A stretch of 64,000 nucleotides of DNA from [Mycobacterium] nativiensis (GCF_020172685.1 NZ_CP083986.1:26456-90455), one strand, 5' to 3'; shown: positions 8,732 through 17,727, numbered from the stretch's first letter. The notes: a model not told the origin generated them from the sequence alone. A program made the numbers and translations.

Positions 8732-9085
8732 CTACCGCGCCAGCGGCTTGTAGAACACCAGCCCGTTGCCCTTGTTGTCATAGACCACCGCACGGCGCTC
8801 GTGCGCGTCGTCGTACGGGCCCTTCACAATTCCGCCGCCGCTGGCTTCGATGGCCTTCGCGGCGCCGTCGACGTCGTCGGTCTTGATGCCGACCACCACC
8901 TGACCGTGTATCGGGTGATCCACCGAGGTCGCCAGCGCCAGCGTCACCGAGCCTCCGTCGAGGGCGGCGAAGTGCGCGCCGTCGCGAAATTTCAACGGCA
9001 TGCCCAGGGTCTCGCTGTAGAACTTGATGGATTCGTCCAGGTCATCGGTGGACAAGACGATCATCCGAATGTCGTGGTCGCTCAC
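8732..9085 (-). CDS. VOC/glyoxalase-fold protein
   Basis: 117 residues, one vicinal-oxygen-chelate domain of two beta-alpha-beta-beta-beta modules. The first runs from RMIVLSTDDLDESIKFYSETLGMPL and the second from GQVVVGIKTDDVDGAAKAIEASGGG to the usual end DNKGNGLVFYKP. Candidate metal ligands are His18-region and Glu positions that I cannot fix by eye, so whether it is a lyase, dioxygenase, resistance protein or non-catalytic binder is open. It converges with the lipoprotein gene (4 nt apart) and is divergent from the alpha/beta hydrolase at 9143. Confidence 0.75.
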   Translation of the reverse strand: MSDHDIRMIVLSTDDLDESIKFYSETLGMPLKFRDGAHFAALDGGSVTLALATSVDHPIHGQVVVGIKTDDVDGAAKAIEASGGGIVKGPYDDAHERRAVVYDNKGNGLVFYKPLAR

Positions 9086-9142
9086 GGCTGCCTCCTGTGG
9101 GTTAACTCTCGTTCCAGGCTAGGCCCGGGATACCGTCAGCGG

Positions 9143-10066
9143 ATGGGTAAACGCCTCGCCGCCTTGGCTGTCACGCTCGTCCTGGTCGCGCTGCTGGTCA
9201 ATGCGGTGGTCACCGAGCGCACCGTACGGGCGGCCGAGGCCTTCGGTGGTGGACGGGTGCTCGAGTTGCCCGGACCGGATCTGAACGTTCGCGAGTACGG
9301 CTCGGGTGGGGATCGCGCCGTAGTGCTGCTGCATGGCTACACGGCGTCGATCCAATGGTGGGAGGCGGTGGCCCCCGCGCTGGCGAACGGCAACCGGGTG
9401 GTCGCGATCGACCTGATCGGACACGGCGGCTCCGAGGCCCCCCGCGATGTCGCGGCGTACAGCGCCGACGCACAGGCGACCGCGGTGCGCCAAGCCCTCG
9501 ACGCACTGGGTGTGCGCCATGCGGTGGTGATCGGGCATTCGATGGGCGGGACGGTGGCCACCGCGCTGGCCGAAAGCGTCCCGGACATGGTCGACCGGGT
9601 GGTGGTCTCCGACACCCCTGCCGCCGAGGGCCTGGTCGCCATGCCGGCATTGGGCAAGGCGGTGTGCTGGCCCGTCGTCGGTGCGGCCCTGGACCGGTTC
9701 CGCAGTCTCGACGCCGTCGACAAGACCTCGCTGCAAACCGGATTCGCGGTCGACTTCCCGATCCCCGAGCTGGCCTACCGGTCGTTGAAAGGCATGACGC
9801 ACAACGCTTTGTGCGGGCCCCGGAAGGCACCCAACTTCAACCAGCAGCGCGCGGTCGCCGACCGGCTGGCCGGCCTCGGCAAGCCGGTGCTGGTGCTGTG
9901 GGGCGACCGCGATGTGCTGACACCGACCCAGGCCAATGTGGACCGCTACCGCACAGCGGGCCTGCAGCCGGTCGTCATCGCCGGCTCTGGACACACTCCG
10001 ATGGTGGAGAAGCCAACCGAATTCCTTGGCGCAGTAAAGCCTTTCACCAGCGCACCCGCGCGCTAG
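9143..10066 (+). CDS. Membrane-anchored alpha/beta hydrolase
   Basis: 307 residues. An N-terminal hydrophobic stretch (LAALAVTLVLVALLVNAVV, about 5-23) is a signal anchor. The hydrolase core has the oxyanion HGYTAS, the nucleophile elbow GHSMGG (Ser133), the acid in WGDRDVL and the histidine in GSGHTPM, so the catalytic triad is complete. The substrate is unknown; the family covers esterases, lipases and epoxide or haloalkane hydrolases. The ATG at 9143 is preferred over upstream in-frame codons because the earlier sequence is antisense to the VOC gene. Its stop overlaps the stop of the broken dipeptidase gene on the other strand. Confidence 0.85.
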   Translation: MGKRLAALAVTLVLVALLVNAVVTERTVRAAEAFGGGRVLELPGPDLNVREYGSGGDRAVVLLHGYTASIQWWEAVAPALANGNRVVAIDLIGHGGSEAPRDVAAYSADAQATAVRQALDALGVRHAVVIGHSMGGTVATALAESVPDMVDRVVVSDTPAAEGLVAMPALGKAVCWPVVGAALDRFRSLDAVDKTSLQTGFAVDFPIPELAYRSLKGMTHNALCGPRKAPNFNQQRAVADRLAGLGKPVLVLWGDRDVLTPTQANVDRYRTAGLQPVVIAGSGHTPMVEKPTEFLGAVKPFTSAPAR

Positions 10067-11019
10067 ACGTCCCAGGTCTGGCGGGCGACCCGGTGGAAAT
10101 TCCCGCCGAGCACCGCGGCTATATCGGCCTCGGCCCAGCCACGCGCAGAAAGGTGCTCGCGCAGTTCCAGCCAGGTCTCCGGTGGCATCCACTGGATCGG
10201 GCCCCAGCGGGTGTAGCTGTCGTCGAATAACTGCGGGTTGGCGGCCATCTCATCGGTGAGCTCGGTGTGGTCGAACGAGTAGTCGGTGCTGACCCCGACG
10301 TGCTCAACCCCCACCAGCTCGACGGCGTACTCCAGGTGGCGGGCCATCGCCTCCAGGGTCGGGGTGCCCGGCCCCAGGAAGATTCCCACCCCGGTGATGC
10401 CGATGACCCCGCCGGTGGCCGCGCAGGCCCGGGCCTGATCGTCGGTGATGTTGCGCGGGTGATCCCACACCGCCCGCACGCAGGAATGGCTGTAGACGAC
10501 GGGGCGGGTCGAGACCTCTCACAGGTCCAGCCCGGTGCGGGTGCTGCAGTGCGAACCGTCGGGAACCATGCCGACGGTGTTCATCTCGGCGACGATGGCG
10601 CGGCCCCAGGCGGTGAGTCCGCCGTCGGTGGCATCCAGGCATCCGCTGCCGGCGCGGTTCGCGTGGTTGTAGGTCGGCAGCAGGGTGCGCACCCCGTGCT
10701 CGACAAGCACGGACAGGTTGTCGAGGTTGTCGTCGAGGGGGTTGGAGTCCTCCAGGTCGAACACCACCGCGATGCCGCCGCCGCCGGTGATCGCGTCGAC
10801 CTCGTCCAAGCCGGCCGCCAACGTCAGGCTCGGGTGGGCGTCGACGGCGCGGCGGTAGTGCCGCAGCAGTGCCATGGTGTCGGCGAAACGTTGCGGTGAA
10901 TAGCCTGCGTTCACCGACAACACGGCGCCGCCGGTGTGCTGGTAGCGGGTCAGCGGCTCCACGTCGGTGCCGTCACGCAGCGGCAGGCAGGTGTGCTGGT
11001 CCCACAGCAGGGTGCTCAT
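10063..11019 (-). pseudogene. M19 membrane dipeptidase with one in-frame stop
   Basis: The reading starts MSTLLWDQHTCLPL and carries FDLEDSNPL and DGSHCSTRTGLDL. It then meets TGA (10519-10521) and continues in the same frame as EVSTRPVVYSHSCVRAVWDH to the normal end. The Glu (FDLED), His (DGSHC) and His (YSHS) metal-ligand positions of the M19 zinc dipeptidases flank the stop, so both halves are needed for activity. Apart from the stop the gene looks undamaged, which suggests very recent inactivation or a base error. It probably once cleaved dipeptides or an amide such as a beta-lactam or lactone-like substrate. Selenocysteine is unlikely, since no SECIS-like hairpin was seen and this is not a known Sec site. 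Confidence 0.8.
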
Positions 11020-11073
11020 AGCCGCTGATCTTGCACTGCGCGGTGCCTGGATGCGACGCATTAATCTGGCCGG

Positions 11074-11685
11074 ATGGCTATCGAAGTGCGGTCCGCGCAC
11101 AAATCTGACCTCACCGCGCTGGGTGCGACGCTGGGCCGGGCGTTCTATGACGACCCGGTGTCGGTGTGGATGCTGCCCGACGCGGATACCCGCACCGCGC
11201 AGTTGTCGAAATACTTCGCCACGTCCACCCGCTATCACCACCTGGGCGGCGGCGGGGTGGAGATCGCCCGCGACGGCTCAACCGTCGGGGCGGCGGCGCT
11301 GTGGGACCCGCCGAATCGGTGGAAGCAGTCGAAGGGCTCGCAGCTGCGAATGCTGCCGGCGCTGATCTGGTCGTTCGGTCTGCATATCACCCGAGGTCGG
11401 GCGATCTCGGATCTGTTGGAGGCCAACCACCCCGAGGAGCCGCACTGGTATCTGGCGGTGATCGGCAGCGACCCGTCGGTGCGCGGGGGCGGCTTCGGGA
11501 AGGCCGTGATGCGGTCCCGGCTGGACCGGTGCGATGCCGAACACGCGCCCGCCTACTTGGAGTCCAGCAAGCTCGAGAACGTGCCCTACTACGAGCGTTT
11601 CGGTTTCCAGGTGATCGGGGAGATTTCGTTGCCCAATGACGGGCCGACGCTGTGGCGGATGTGGCGGGAGCCCCAGAACCCGTAG
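11074..11685 (+). CDS. GNAT-family N-acetyltransferase
   Basis: 203 residues. The acetyl-CoA site is visible as HWYLAVIGSDPSVRGGGFGKAVM (about 125-147), the family's motif A with its R/Q-x-x-G-x-G/A pattern, followed by PAYLESSKLENVPYYERFGFQVIGE (motif B). The N-terminus (IEVRSAHKSDLTALGATLGRAFYDDPV) is also typical. The acceptor is unknown and could be a small molecule or a protein amine. The gene is divergent from the broken dipeptidase and meets the flavoenzyme gene tail to tail with no gap. Confidence 0.88.
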   Translation: MAIEVRSAHKSDLTALGATLGRAFYDDPVSVWMLPDADTRTAQLSKYFATSTRYHHLGGGGVEIARDGSTVGAAALWDPPNRWKQSKGSQLRMLPALIWSFGLHITRGRAISDLLEANHPEEPHWYLAVIGSDPSVRGGGFGKAVMRSRLDRCDAEHAPAYLESSKLENVPYYERFGFQVIGEISLPNDGPTLWRMWREPQNP

Positions 11686-12804
11686 TCAGTCGCGGACGGA
11701 GGCGCCGAGGCGTTCGGCGGCCGCGATGTAGTCCTGCACGAACTCGAACACGACGTCGCGTGCCGGCTTGACCTTGTTCATCAGCCCGACACCCTGGCCG
11801 ACGAAGTAGGTGGCCAGGGCCTGCGCTCCGGGGTGTCCGGAGTTGGCGAGATTGTCGATGCGGCGAAGTGTGGGTTCGGCCAGCATGGACTGCAGCGGCA
11901 GCGGCAGCGTTGCGTGACCGCTTTCGTTGGGCCGCCATGCGTCGGTCCAGTCGGAGACCAGCTGGCGCGCCGGTTTCCCGGTGCGGCCCGTGGAGCGGAT
12001 GGTGTCGCGTGAGGTGGCCGCGAGCATCTTCTTGACGGTGTGCGGGGCGGTTTCGGCTTCGTCGGTGGTCAGCCACACCGAACCGGTCCATGCTCCGGCC
12101 GCGCCCATGGCCACGCAGCCCGCCATCTGCCGGCCCGTGACGATCCCGCCGGCGGCCAGCACCGGTACGGCATTGTCGATCGCCTCGATGACCTCGGGAA
12201 TCAACACCAACGTGGAGACTTCCCCGCAGTGCCCGCCCGCCTCGGTGCCCTGCGCCACGATGAGGTCGACGCCGTGGGTCACCTGCTTGACCGCGTGTTC
12301 CTTGGCGCCCACCAGCGCCGCGACCGGGATGCCGTTGTCCTTTCCGGACTTGATCATGTAGTCCGGCGGCACGCCGAGCGCATTGGCCATCAGTTTGATG
12401 GGGTGGGCGACGGCAACCTCGAGCAGTTGTTCTCCCGCGCTGCCGGCGAGCATGGCCGATCCCATGCGAGGGGTCTCGTCGGGCTCGATGTCGTGCTGCG
12501 CCAACAGTTCTGCGATGAAGGTCTTGTAGTCATCGGGGATCCGGTCGGCCAGTTGGCGGCCGGACAGGTTCTCGCCCTTGCCTTCGAATTTGGCCGGCAC
12601 GATGATGTCGATACCGTAGGGCTTGCCCTTCACCTGGTCGTCGATCCAGCTCAGCTGCTGGTCCAGTAGCTCGGGCGTGTACGCGGCACCGCCGAGCACG
12701 CCGAAGCCGCCGGCGTTCGTCACGGCCGCGACGACATCGCGGCAGTGGCTGAAGGCGAAGAGCGGGAAGTCGATGCCGTATTGCTCGCAGATGGGGGTCT
12801 TCAC
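11686..12804 (-). CDS. Nitronate monooxygenase / 2-nitropropane dioxygenase-type flavoenzyme
   Basis: 372 residues. The GTG at 12804 is supported by AGGAG 7-12 nt upstream. This is an FMN-binding TIM barrel: start KTPICEQYGIDFPLFAF, GGFGVLGG, the central VAQGTEAGGHCGE and the phosphate loop AAGGIVTGRQMAGCVAMGAAGAWTGS. The class I catalytic histidine is probably the one in AGGHCGE. The family oxidises nitronates, but mycobacterial members such as IpdC (Rv3553) act in steroid-ring degradation and look similar, so the substrate is open. A downstream position for a detoxification role or lipid catabolism would both fit. Confidence 0.85.
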   Translation of the reverse strand: MKTPICEQYGIDFPLFAFSHCRDVVAAVTNAGGFGVLGGAAYTPELLDQQLSWIDDQVKGKPYGIDIIVPAKFEGKGENLSGRQLADRIPDDYKTFIAELLAQHDIEPDETPRMGSAMLAGSAGEQLLEVAVAHPIKLMANALGVPPDYMIKSGKDNGIPVAALVGAKEHAVKQVTHGVDLIVAQGTEAGGHCGEVSTLVLIPEVIEAIDNAVPVLAAGGIVTGRQMAGCVAMGAAGAWTGSVWLTTDEAETAPHTVKKMLAATSRDTIRSTGRTGKPARQLVSDWTDAWRPNESGHATLPLPLQSMLAEPTLRRIDNLANSGHPGAQALATYFVGQGVGLMNKVKPARDVVFEFVQDYIAAAERLGASVRD

Positions 12805-12845
12805 TTCGCCGCTCCTTCTCCTGGGCAGGGTCGTGCCGAGAAGTA

Positions 12846-14330
12846 TCAGCCCACCAGCGCGTCGACGTCGAGCATCGGGGGCATATCCATCAGGGGCATA
12901 TCGGAGTCGGCCAGGTCGGGAGCGGCAAAGTTGTGGTCGGCCAACAAGGCCTCCACCGATCCGGTGAACTCGGCGCTCCCCGGCAGCGGCAGCGGCAGCG
13001 GTGCGTCGTTCGGCGGAATGACGCCGGCTCCGGTCAGGTATGCGACCGCTCTGCCCAAGTCCGTGGCCACGTCGGCCACCACCCCGCCGACGGTGTTGAG
13101 AGCCCACTGCAGCCCCTGCGCCAGCCCGCTGATCAGGAAGATGTCCTGGTCGATGATCGTCTGCAGGTAGTTGCTGATCGGGGGAAGCAGATAACTCTCG
13201 ATGAAGAATCCCGCGCCACCGGCCAGCGCCCGAAGGCTCAGCATGATGTCGGTGCCGATATTCGGGTAGCCGAAGCTGTGGATCGCATCGGTGAGGGCCT
13301 GCTTGAGATCGGCCGGGAAGACGATTCCGTTCAGGAGATCCGGGTCGCTCTGCATCGGGACACCGTCGAAGTCCGACCGCATCGGGATCCCGAAAGCCTG
13401 CAGGATCGTGGGCGTGATGTCGACGGTCTGGTAACTCAGGCTCTGGCCGCCGGCCTGCGCGTCATTGCCGGCCAGCGAGAAGATGACGAAACTCGATGCC
13501 TCGTTGGGCGTCTGGAAGCCGTGGCCGAGGCTGAAACCGGGCAGGGTCACCGTCTGCTGGTGGCCGTGGTCGGTGACCGCGATGATCGTCCAGCGGTCGC
13601 CGGTGGCCGACTCGGCCTGGGCCACCGCCTCCAGGATCTGCTTCCAGTTGGCCCCGACGTTGATGACGGCGTCTCTGTACTCCTCCGAGCCTCCGCTGAA
13701 TGAGTGTCCGGCGTGGTCGACCTGCGACTGGTAGGCGAACATGAAGGTGTCGGTGTTCGGGTTATTCGTGGTAGCCAGGATCCTGGCGATGGTCTCCTCG
13801 GTCACCAGCGCGTCCATCTCCGCCGACGTGGAGCCGCCGGAGATGCCGATGATGTTGTCGGCCGGATATCCGCCCACCGAGGCCATGTCGGTGAACAGGC
13901 CCCGGCCGGAGATGACCGTCGTGTCGACCTCCGGCTTGTAATACTCGATCAGGTTGAACACCGACGGCCAGGTCGTGTACGGCTCGGGCCGATAGACGTT
14001 GCTGACCACCCCATGCTTGTCGTCCCACACCCCGGTCAGGATCGTCGACCACGACGGCGTGGACATCGTCTGGTGGCCGGCGATGGTCGTGGCGGCGGTG
14101 ATGCCACGGTCCATCAGCATCTTGAAACCGCTGTCGTCGTTGTAGGCGTACTCCAGGATCTTGTCCAGGTTGGTGCCGTCGGTGCCGAGCAGCAGCACGT
14201 GTTCGGCGGCGAGCATCCACTCGGCGGTCAGCGAGGACAGTCCCGCCTGCGCCCCCACCACCACCGAACCCGTGCCGGCGACCAGGCCGGCCACGGCCGC
14301 ACCACAGAGGACCTGCTTGATCGATGTCAC
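12846..14330 (-). CDS. Secreted alkaline-phosphatase-superfamily hydrolase, paralogue 1
   Basis: 494 residues with a GTG start. The N-terminus (TSIKQVLCGAAVAGLVAGTGSVVVG) looks like a signal peptide. The core has metal-site motifs of phosphodiesterases/type I phosphatases: GTDGTN near residue 50, the nucleophile region STPSWSTILTGVWDDKHGV, QVDHAGH and TDHGHQ. The C-terminal ~190 residues are an added hydrophobic, Ala/Gly-rich tail of unknown fold with DIFLISGLAQGLQWALNTVGG. It is therefore likely an exported nucleotide pyrophosphatase or phosphodiesterase. It lies 6 nt after the paralogous gene and was made by tandem duplication. Confidence 0.8.
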   Translation of the reverse strand: MTSIKQVLCGAAVAGLVAGTGSVVVGAQAGLSSLTAEWMLAAEHVLLLGTDGTNLDKILEYAYNDDSGFKMLMDRGITAATTIAGHQTMSTPSWSTILTGVWDDKHGVVSNVYRPEPYTTWPSVFNLIEYYKPEVDTTVISGRGLFTDMASVGGYPADNIIGISGGSTSAEMDALVTEETIARILATTNNPNTDTFMFAYQSQVDHAGHSFSGGSEEYRDAVINVGANWKQILEAVAQAESATGDRWTIIAVTDHGHQQTVTLPGFSLGHGFQTPNEASSFVIFSLAGNDAQAGGQSLSYQTVDITPTILQAFGIPMRSDFDGVPMQSDPDLLNGIVFPADLKQALTDAIHSFGYPNIGTDIMLSLRALAGGAGFFIESYLLPPISNYLQTIIDQDIFLISGLAQGLQWALNTVGGVVADVATDLGRAVAYLTGAGVIPPNDAPLPLPLPGSAEFTGSVEALLADHNFAAPDLADSDMPLMDMPPMLDVDALVG

Positions 14331-14336
14331 GGCGGA

Positions 14337-15737
14337 TCAGCTCACCAGTGCGTCGACGTCGAGAGCCAAGTCGGAGCCGTGGAATTCCGGGATGCTGAAC
14401 TCCGCGCTGCCCGGCAGCGGAAGCGGTGCGTCGGTCGGTGCGATGACGCCCGCCCCGGTCAGGTACCCGACCCCGAGTCCCACCGCGTTGGTCACGTCCA
14501 CCACCGCCCCACCGAGCGTGTTGATCACCCACTGGGTGCCCTCGGCCAGCCCACTGATCAGGAAGATGTCCTGGTCGACGATCGACTGCAGGAACTTGTC
14601 GATCTCGAGAATCCCCTTGTCGAGCAAGTACGGGATGCTGGCGAATACCGTGCGGATGGCCAGGGTGATGTCGTTGCCGATGTTCGGGTAGCCATACATC
14701 GCCATCGCGTCGGTCAGTGCCTGCTTGAGATCGACGGGCGTGACGATGCCGTCCAAGACGCCTTGGTCGGTCGACATCGAGACACCGTCGAAGTCCGACC
14801 GCATCTGGATTCCGAACAGCGACAAGATCGTCGGCGTGATGTCGGCGATGGAGTAGTTCAGGTTCTGGCTGCCGTCGGTGCCATCATGGCCGGCTTGGTC
14901 GAAGACGACGAAGGAGGTCGTCTCGTTGGGCGACTGGAAACCGTGCCCGGTGCCCAGCGACTGCTGGTGGCCGTGGTCGGTGGTGAGGATGATCGACCAG
15001 TCGTCGCCGGTGATCGCCTTTACCTGGGCTACTGCGGCCAGAATCTGCTGGATGTTGGCGCCGAGATTGATGATGGCCTGCGTGTATTCATCCGATCCGC
15101 CGCCGAAGAAGTGCCCGGCGGTGTCGGTCTGCGACTGGTAGGAGAACAGGAAACTTGAGATGTCGTCTGGGTTGTTCTGGGTGGCCAGGATCTGGGCGAT
15201 GGTGGCCGCGGTCACCGACGCGTCCGAGTCGGCCGGACCGGCTCCCTCCGGCACGAAGATGTTGTGGTCGGCCGAATAACCGCCTGAGGCGGCAAGGTCG
15301 TTGAGGTACTGCCAGTTGCTGATGATCGTGGTGTCGATCTCCGGCTTGTGGTACTCGATCAGGTTGAACACCGACGGCCATTTGTCGTAGACCTCGGGCC
15401 GGAACAGGTTGTTGACGACGCCGTGCTTGTCGTCCCACACCCCGGTGAGGATCGTCGACCACGACGGTCCGGAGAGCGTGGTGTGGTCGGTGATGCTTGC
15501 CGTTCCGGTGATGCCCTGGTCCATCGCCGTCTTGAAGCCGCTGTCGTCGTGGTAGGCGTACTCCAGGATCTTGGCGAGGTTCGCCCCGTCGACGCCGATC
15601 AGCAGCACGTGCTCGGCGGCGAGCATCCAGTCGGCGGTCATCGCGGACATCCCGGCCGGCGTCCCGACAGCCGCCCCCGTTCCGGCAACCAGGCCTGCGA
15701 CGGCCGCACCACACAGGAACTGCTTGATCGATGTCAC
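14337..15737 (-). CDS. Secreted alkaline-phosphatase-superfamily hydrolase, paralogue 2
   Basis: 466 residues with a GTG start at 15737. It shares the whole layout with the gene at 12846: signal peptide (TSIKQFLCGAAVAGLVAGTG), GVDGAN, SGPSWSTILTGVWDDKHGV, QTDTAGH, TTDHGHQ, and the tail DIFLISGLAEGTQWVINTLGG. The main active-site difference is QTDTAGH in place of QVDHAGH; the metal-binding Asp and the final His are kept. It is the promoter-proximal gene of the pair. The 157-bp upstream region has AT-rich stretches but no operator I could define. The substrate may be a nucleotide, phospholipid or cell-wall phosphodiester. Confidence 0.8.
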   Translation of the reverse strand: MTSIKQFLCGAAVAGLVAGTGAAVGTPAGMSAMTADWMLAAEHVLLIGVDGANLAKILEYAYHDDSGFKTAMDQGITGTASITDHTTLSGPSWSTILTGVWDDKHGVVNNLFRPEVYDKWPSVFNLIEYHKPEIDTTIISNWQYLNDLAASGGYSADHNIFVPEGAGPADSDASVTAATIAQILATQNNPDDISSFLFSYQSQTDTAGHFFGGGSDEYTQAIINLGANIQQILAAVAQVKAITGDDWSIILTTDHGHQQSLGTGHGFQSPNETTSFVVFDQAGHDGTDGSQNLNYSIADITPTILSLFGIQMRSDFDGVSMSTDQGVLDGIVTPVDLKQALTDAMAMYGYPNIGNDITLAIRTVFASIPYLLDKGILEIDKFLQSIVDQDIFLISGLAEGTQWVINTLGGAVVDVTNAVGLGVGYLTGAGVIAPTDAPLPLPGSAEFSIPEFHGSDLALDVDALVS

Positions 15738-15894
15738 TATTGATTCCCTATCGAAGTATCTGCTGGTGGCGGCGACACTAGCAGATGCCCAGGAAATAGC
15801 CAGGCCCCTCGTAGATTATCCTTATTTTCCCTAGTCGCCGCTGAGGAAATTAGGGGCGGGTCGTCGTGGTGGGGTGCCAACGGCGCTGCACGGA

Positions 15895-16938
15895 CTACAG
15901 GATCGTGTCCCCGCTGAGCAGCGTGGCCCGGAACTGCATCACCCGGTAGGGCCAGCCGTGCGCGGTGTTCCACTGCGACACCATCAGGCCCACCCCGCCG
16001 GTGCGGTCCACCCGCGAACCGGGCAGCACGTAGCCGCCGTAGAGCTGGGCCACCCGGGAGCCGCGGTGGTCCTCGTCGTCCCAGCTGCTGCCGATCACCG
16101 GTAACTGCAGTGGGGCACCGGCCAACTCGGCGGTGGGGGAGTGGAGTACCCGATAGCCCAGGGCGTAGCGCGACGATACGAATCCGCCGAGCACCCAGGT
16201 TCCCCCGGCCAGTCGCCGCAGCGACAGCTCGCCCCACGTCTCGCCGGCCGGGGTGATGGGCACCGGGGTGCGGCCCCAAGCCCGCCGGCCGCCGCGGTAG
16301 CCCCAGCCGGAGTATTTGGCGGGATCACCGATGTCGGCGGGACGTACCCGCCGCAGGATGACGCCCTTGTCGCGCTGGAATCCCGTGGAGACCACATAGA
16401 CCCAGCCGTCGTCGGGGTCGTAGTCCCAGGACCAGCATTGGGCGTGCCCGCGGTGCAGCCGCGCGGGGAACTTCGTCCCCAGGTTGTGCCAGGAGACGCC
16501 GCTGTCGGCCGAGCGCCAGATCTCGGTCCAGGCCACATTGCCGAAGCCCCGGTTGACGATCGTGTGCAGGTACAGCAGCTGGTCCACCCGCAGCAGGTCG
16601 GAGGGGATCACCGTGCTGATCGCACCGCGGTCGAGCCGGCCCGCCGGTTCGCGATGCCGGTAGTGCCACAGTTGCCGGGCGTAGTCGGCGTCGGCGCCGC
16701 CGGCTCGCTCGTAGCGAATCCGGTGGCCGGCGTCGCCGGTGCCGATCAGGATCACCGGGGAACGCCAATCGCCCTGGCCGACCCGTCCGCCGGCGAAGGT
16801 GTCGCCGAACACCGACACCAGCGTGCCGTTGGGTGCCAGCACCGAGGCGCCCAGATCCGCACACGTCACGCCCCACCGGTCGGTGACGCCGGGGCCGGTC
16901 ATGTCGGCCAGTTTCCCGGGGACCGCGGCGGGACTCAC
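15895..16938 (-). CDS. DUF4185 protein, possible endo-D-arabinanase (GH183-like)
   Basis: 347 residues with a GTG start, 3 nt after the stop of the TetR gene, so probably coupled to it. The sequence has a beta-propeller look with repeated short strands. Examples are GVTCADLGASVLAPNGTLVSVFGDTFAGG, NLGTKFPARLHRGHAQCWSWDYDPDDGWVY and WGELSLRRL. These are hallmarks of DUF4185. Members of this family have been shown to cut the D-arabinan of mycobacterial arabinogalactan and lipoarabinomannan. Asp residues in FGDTF and DYDPDDGW are candidate catalytic acids. No signal peptide is evident at the chosen start. A role in cell-wall turnover is an inference from the family. Confidence 0.7.
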   Translation of the reverse strand: MSPAAVPGKLADMTGPGVTDRWGVTCADLGASVLAPNGTLVSVFGDTFAGGRVGQGDWRSPVILIGTGDAGHRIRYERAGGADADYARQLWHYRHREPAGRLDRGAISTVIPSDLLRVDQLLYLHTIVNRGFGNVAWTEIWRSADSGVSWHNLGTKFPARLHRGHAQCWSWDYDPDDGWVYVVSTGFQRDKGVILRRVRPADIGDPAKYSGWGYRGGRRAWGRTPVPITPAGETWGELSLRRLAGGTWVLGGFVSSRYALGYRVLHSPTAELAGAPLQLPVIGSSWDDEDHRGSRVAQLYGGYVLPGSRVDRTGGVGLMVSQWNTAHGWPYRVMQFRATLLSGDTIL

Positions 16939-16941
16939 CGC

Positions 16942-17658
16942 TCAGGGCTTGCTGCGCCAGCCTCCGGCGCCGACGGCGATCATCCGGAGTTGTTTGACGG
17001 CAACGTGTTTGATCTCGGAGAGGGTGTCGGCGTCCGGAGCCTCCTCGATAGCCTCGGCGGTGACGATCATCGCGTTGACGAACAGGCCCGCCAGGATGTT
17101 CAGGTCCTCGGTGCTCCAGCTGCTCAGCTTGGGGAATCGCGCCAGGTCGGTCGCCAACTCCGAGGTGATCAGTCGGATCTCGGTGCGAATCGCATAGCGC
17201 AGCACCGTCATTCCGCTAAAGCGTTCCCGGTTGATGAACCGCCAGTATTCGGGGCGGGCCGCGACGCTGTCGACCAGGATCTCCACCGACGATTCGATGA
17301 CCCGGCTGGGATCCAGCCCCCCGGTGCGGGCGTCGCGCAGGGTCTCCCGCAGCGCCCGGAAGGACTCGTCGATCAGCACCAGGCCCAGGGCGTCCATCGA
17401 CTCGAAATGCCGGTAGAAGGCGGCCGGGACGATGTTGGCCGCGCGGGTGACCTCGCGCAGGCTCAGTGCGCTGAAGCTGCGTTCGTCGAGCAGGGTGAGG
17501 GCCGCGCCGATGATGGCGCGGCGGGTGGCCTCTTTGCGCTCCTCACGAGAAGCCCGCTCCGGGCGTTCCGGACGGGCTGGACGAGGCGGTCGCTCGGGCC
17601 GGGGCGGGCGTGGTGGCCGCGAGCGCCCGGCGCGTGAATTCGGCGTACGACTGTTCAC
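16942..17658 (-). CDS. TetR-family regulator with Arg/Pro-rich N-terminal extension
   Basis: 238 residues from the GTG at 17658; an ATG at 17727 abutting the divergent gene would give 261. The N-terminal ~45 residues are an unusual RPPRPPRPERPPRPARPERPER tract (split here as RPPRPPRPERPP and RPARPERPER) that may add DNA contacts. The helix-turn-helix follows: ATRRAIIGAALTLLDERSFSALSLREVTRAANIVPAAFYRHFESMDAL. The C-terminal ligand domain has the look of fatty-acid-responsive members. Divergence from the reductase/desaturase pair and two palindromes between them suggest that it represses lipid desaturation, as DesT and FabR do elsewhere, and its own gene. The start is uncertain. Confidence 0.8.
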   Translation of the reverse strand: MNSRTPNSRAGRSRPPRPPRPERPPRPARPERPERASREERKEATRRAIIGAALTLLDERSFSALSLREVTRAANIVPAAFYRHFESMDALGLVLIDESFRALRETLRDARTGGLDPSRVIESSVEILVDSVAARPEYWRFINRERFSGMTVLRYAIRTEIRLITSELATDLARFPKLSSWSTEDLNILAGLFVNAMIVTAEAIEEAPDADTLSEIKHVAVKQLRMIAVGAGGWRSKP

Positions 17659-17718
17659 TGTTGTGAAGCGTAACACAGCGGGCGAATTGCCCTTGACGAG
17701 TCGTGAACGAGTGTTCAC
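17654..17718. promoter_or_regulatory. Two palindromic operators between TetR and desaturase operon
   Basis: TTCAC-TGTT-GTGAA lies at 17654-17667 and GTGAAC-GAGT-GTTCAC at 17703-17718; both are built from the same GTGAA half-site with a 4-bp spacer. A further GTTCAC-type half-site occurs just inside the reductase gene (17730-17735). TTGACG (17693-17698) immediately before the second palindrome could be a -35 box. The layout fits autoregulation plus repression of the divergent operon. Confidence 0.65.
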
Positions 17719-17727
17719 TGTGTACAT

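Noticed and set aside
10519..10521. Selenocysteine at the TGA of the M19 dipeptidase
   Set aside because: No bacterial SECIS-like hairpin is evident directly after the codon and this protein family is not known to use selenocysteine at this place.
15738..15894. Inverted repeat near CCCTAG and AATTAGGGG as operator
   Set aside because: The arms do not pair beyond a few bases; kept only as an undefined promoter region.
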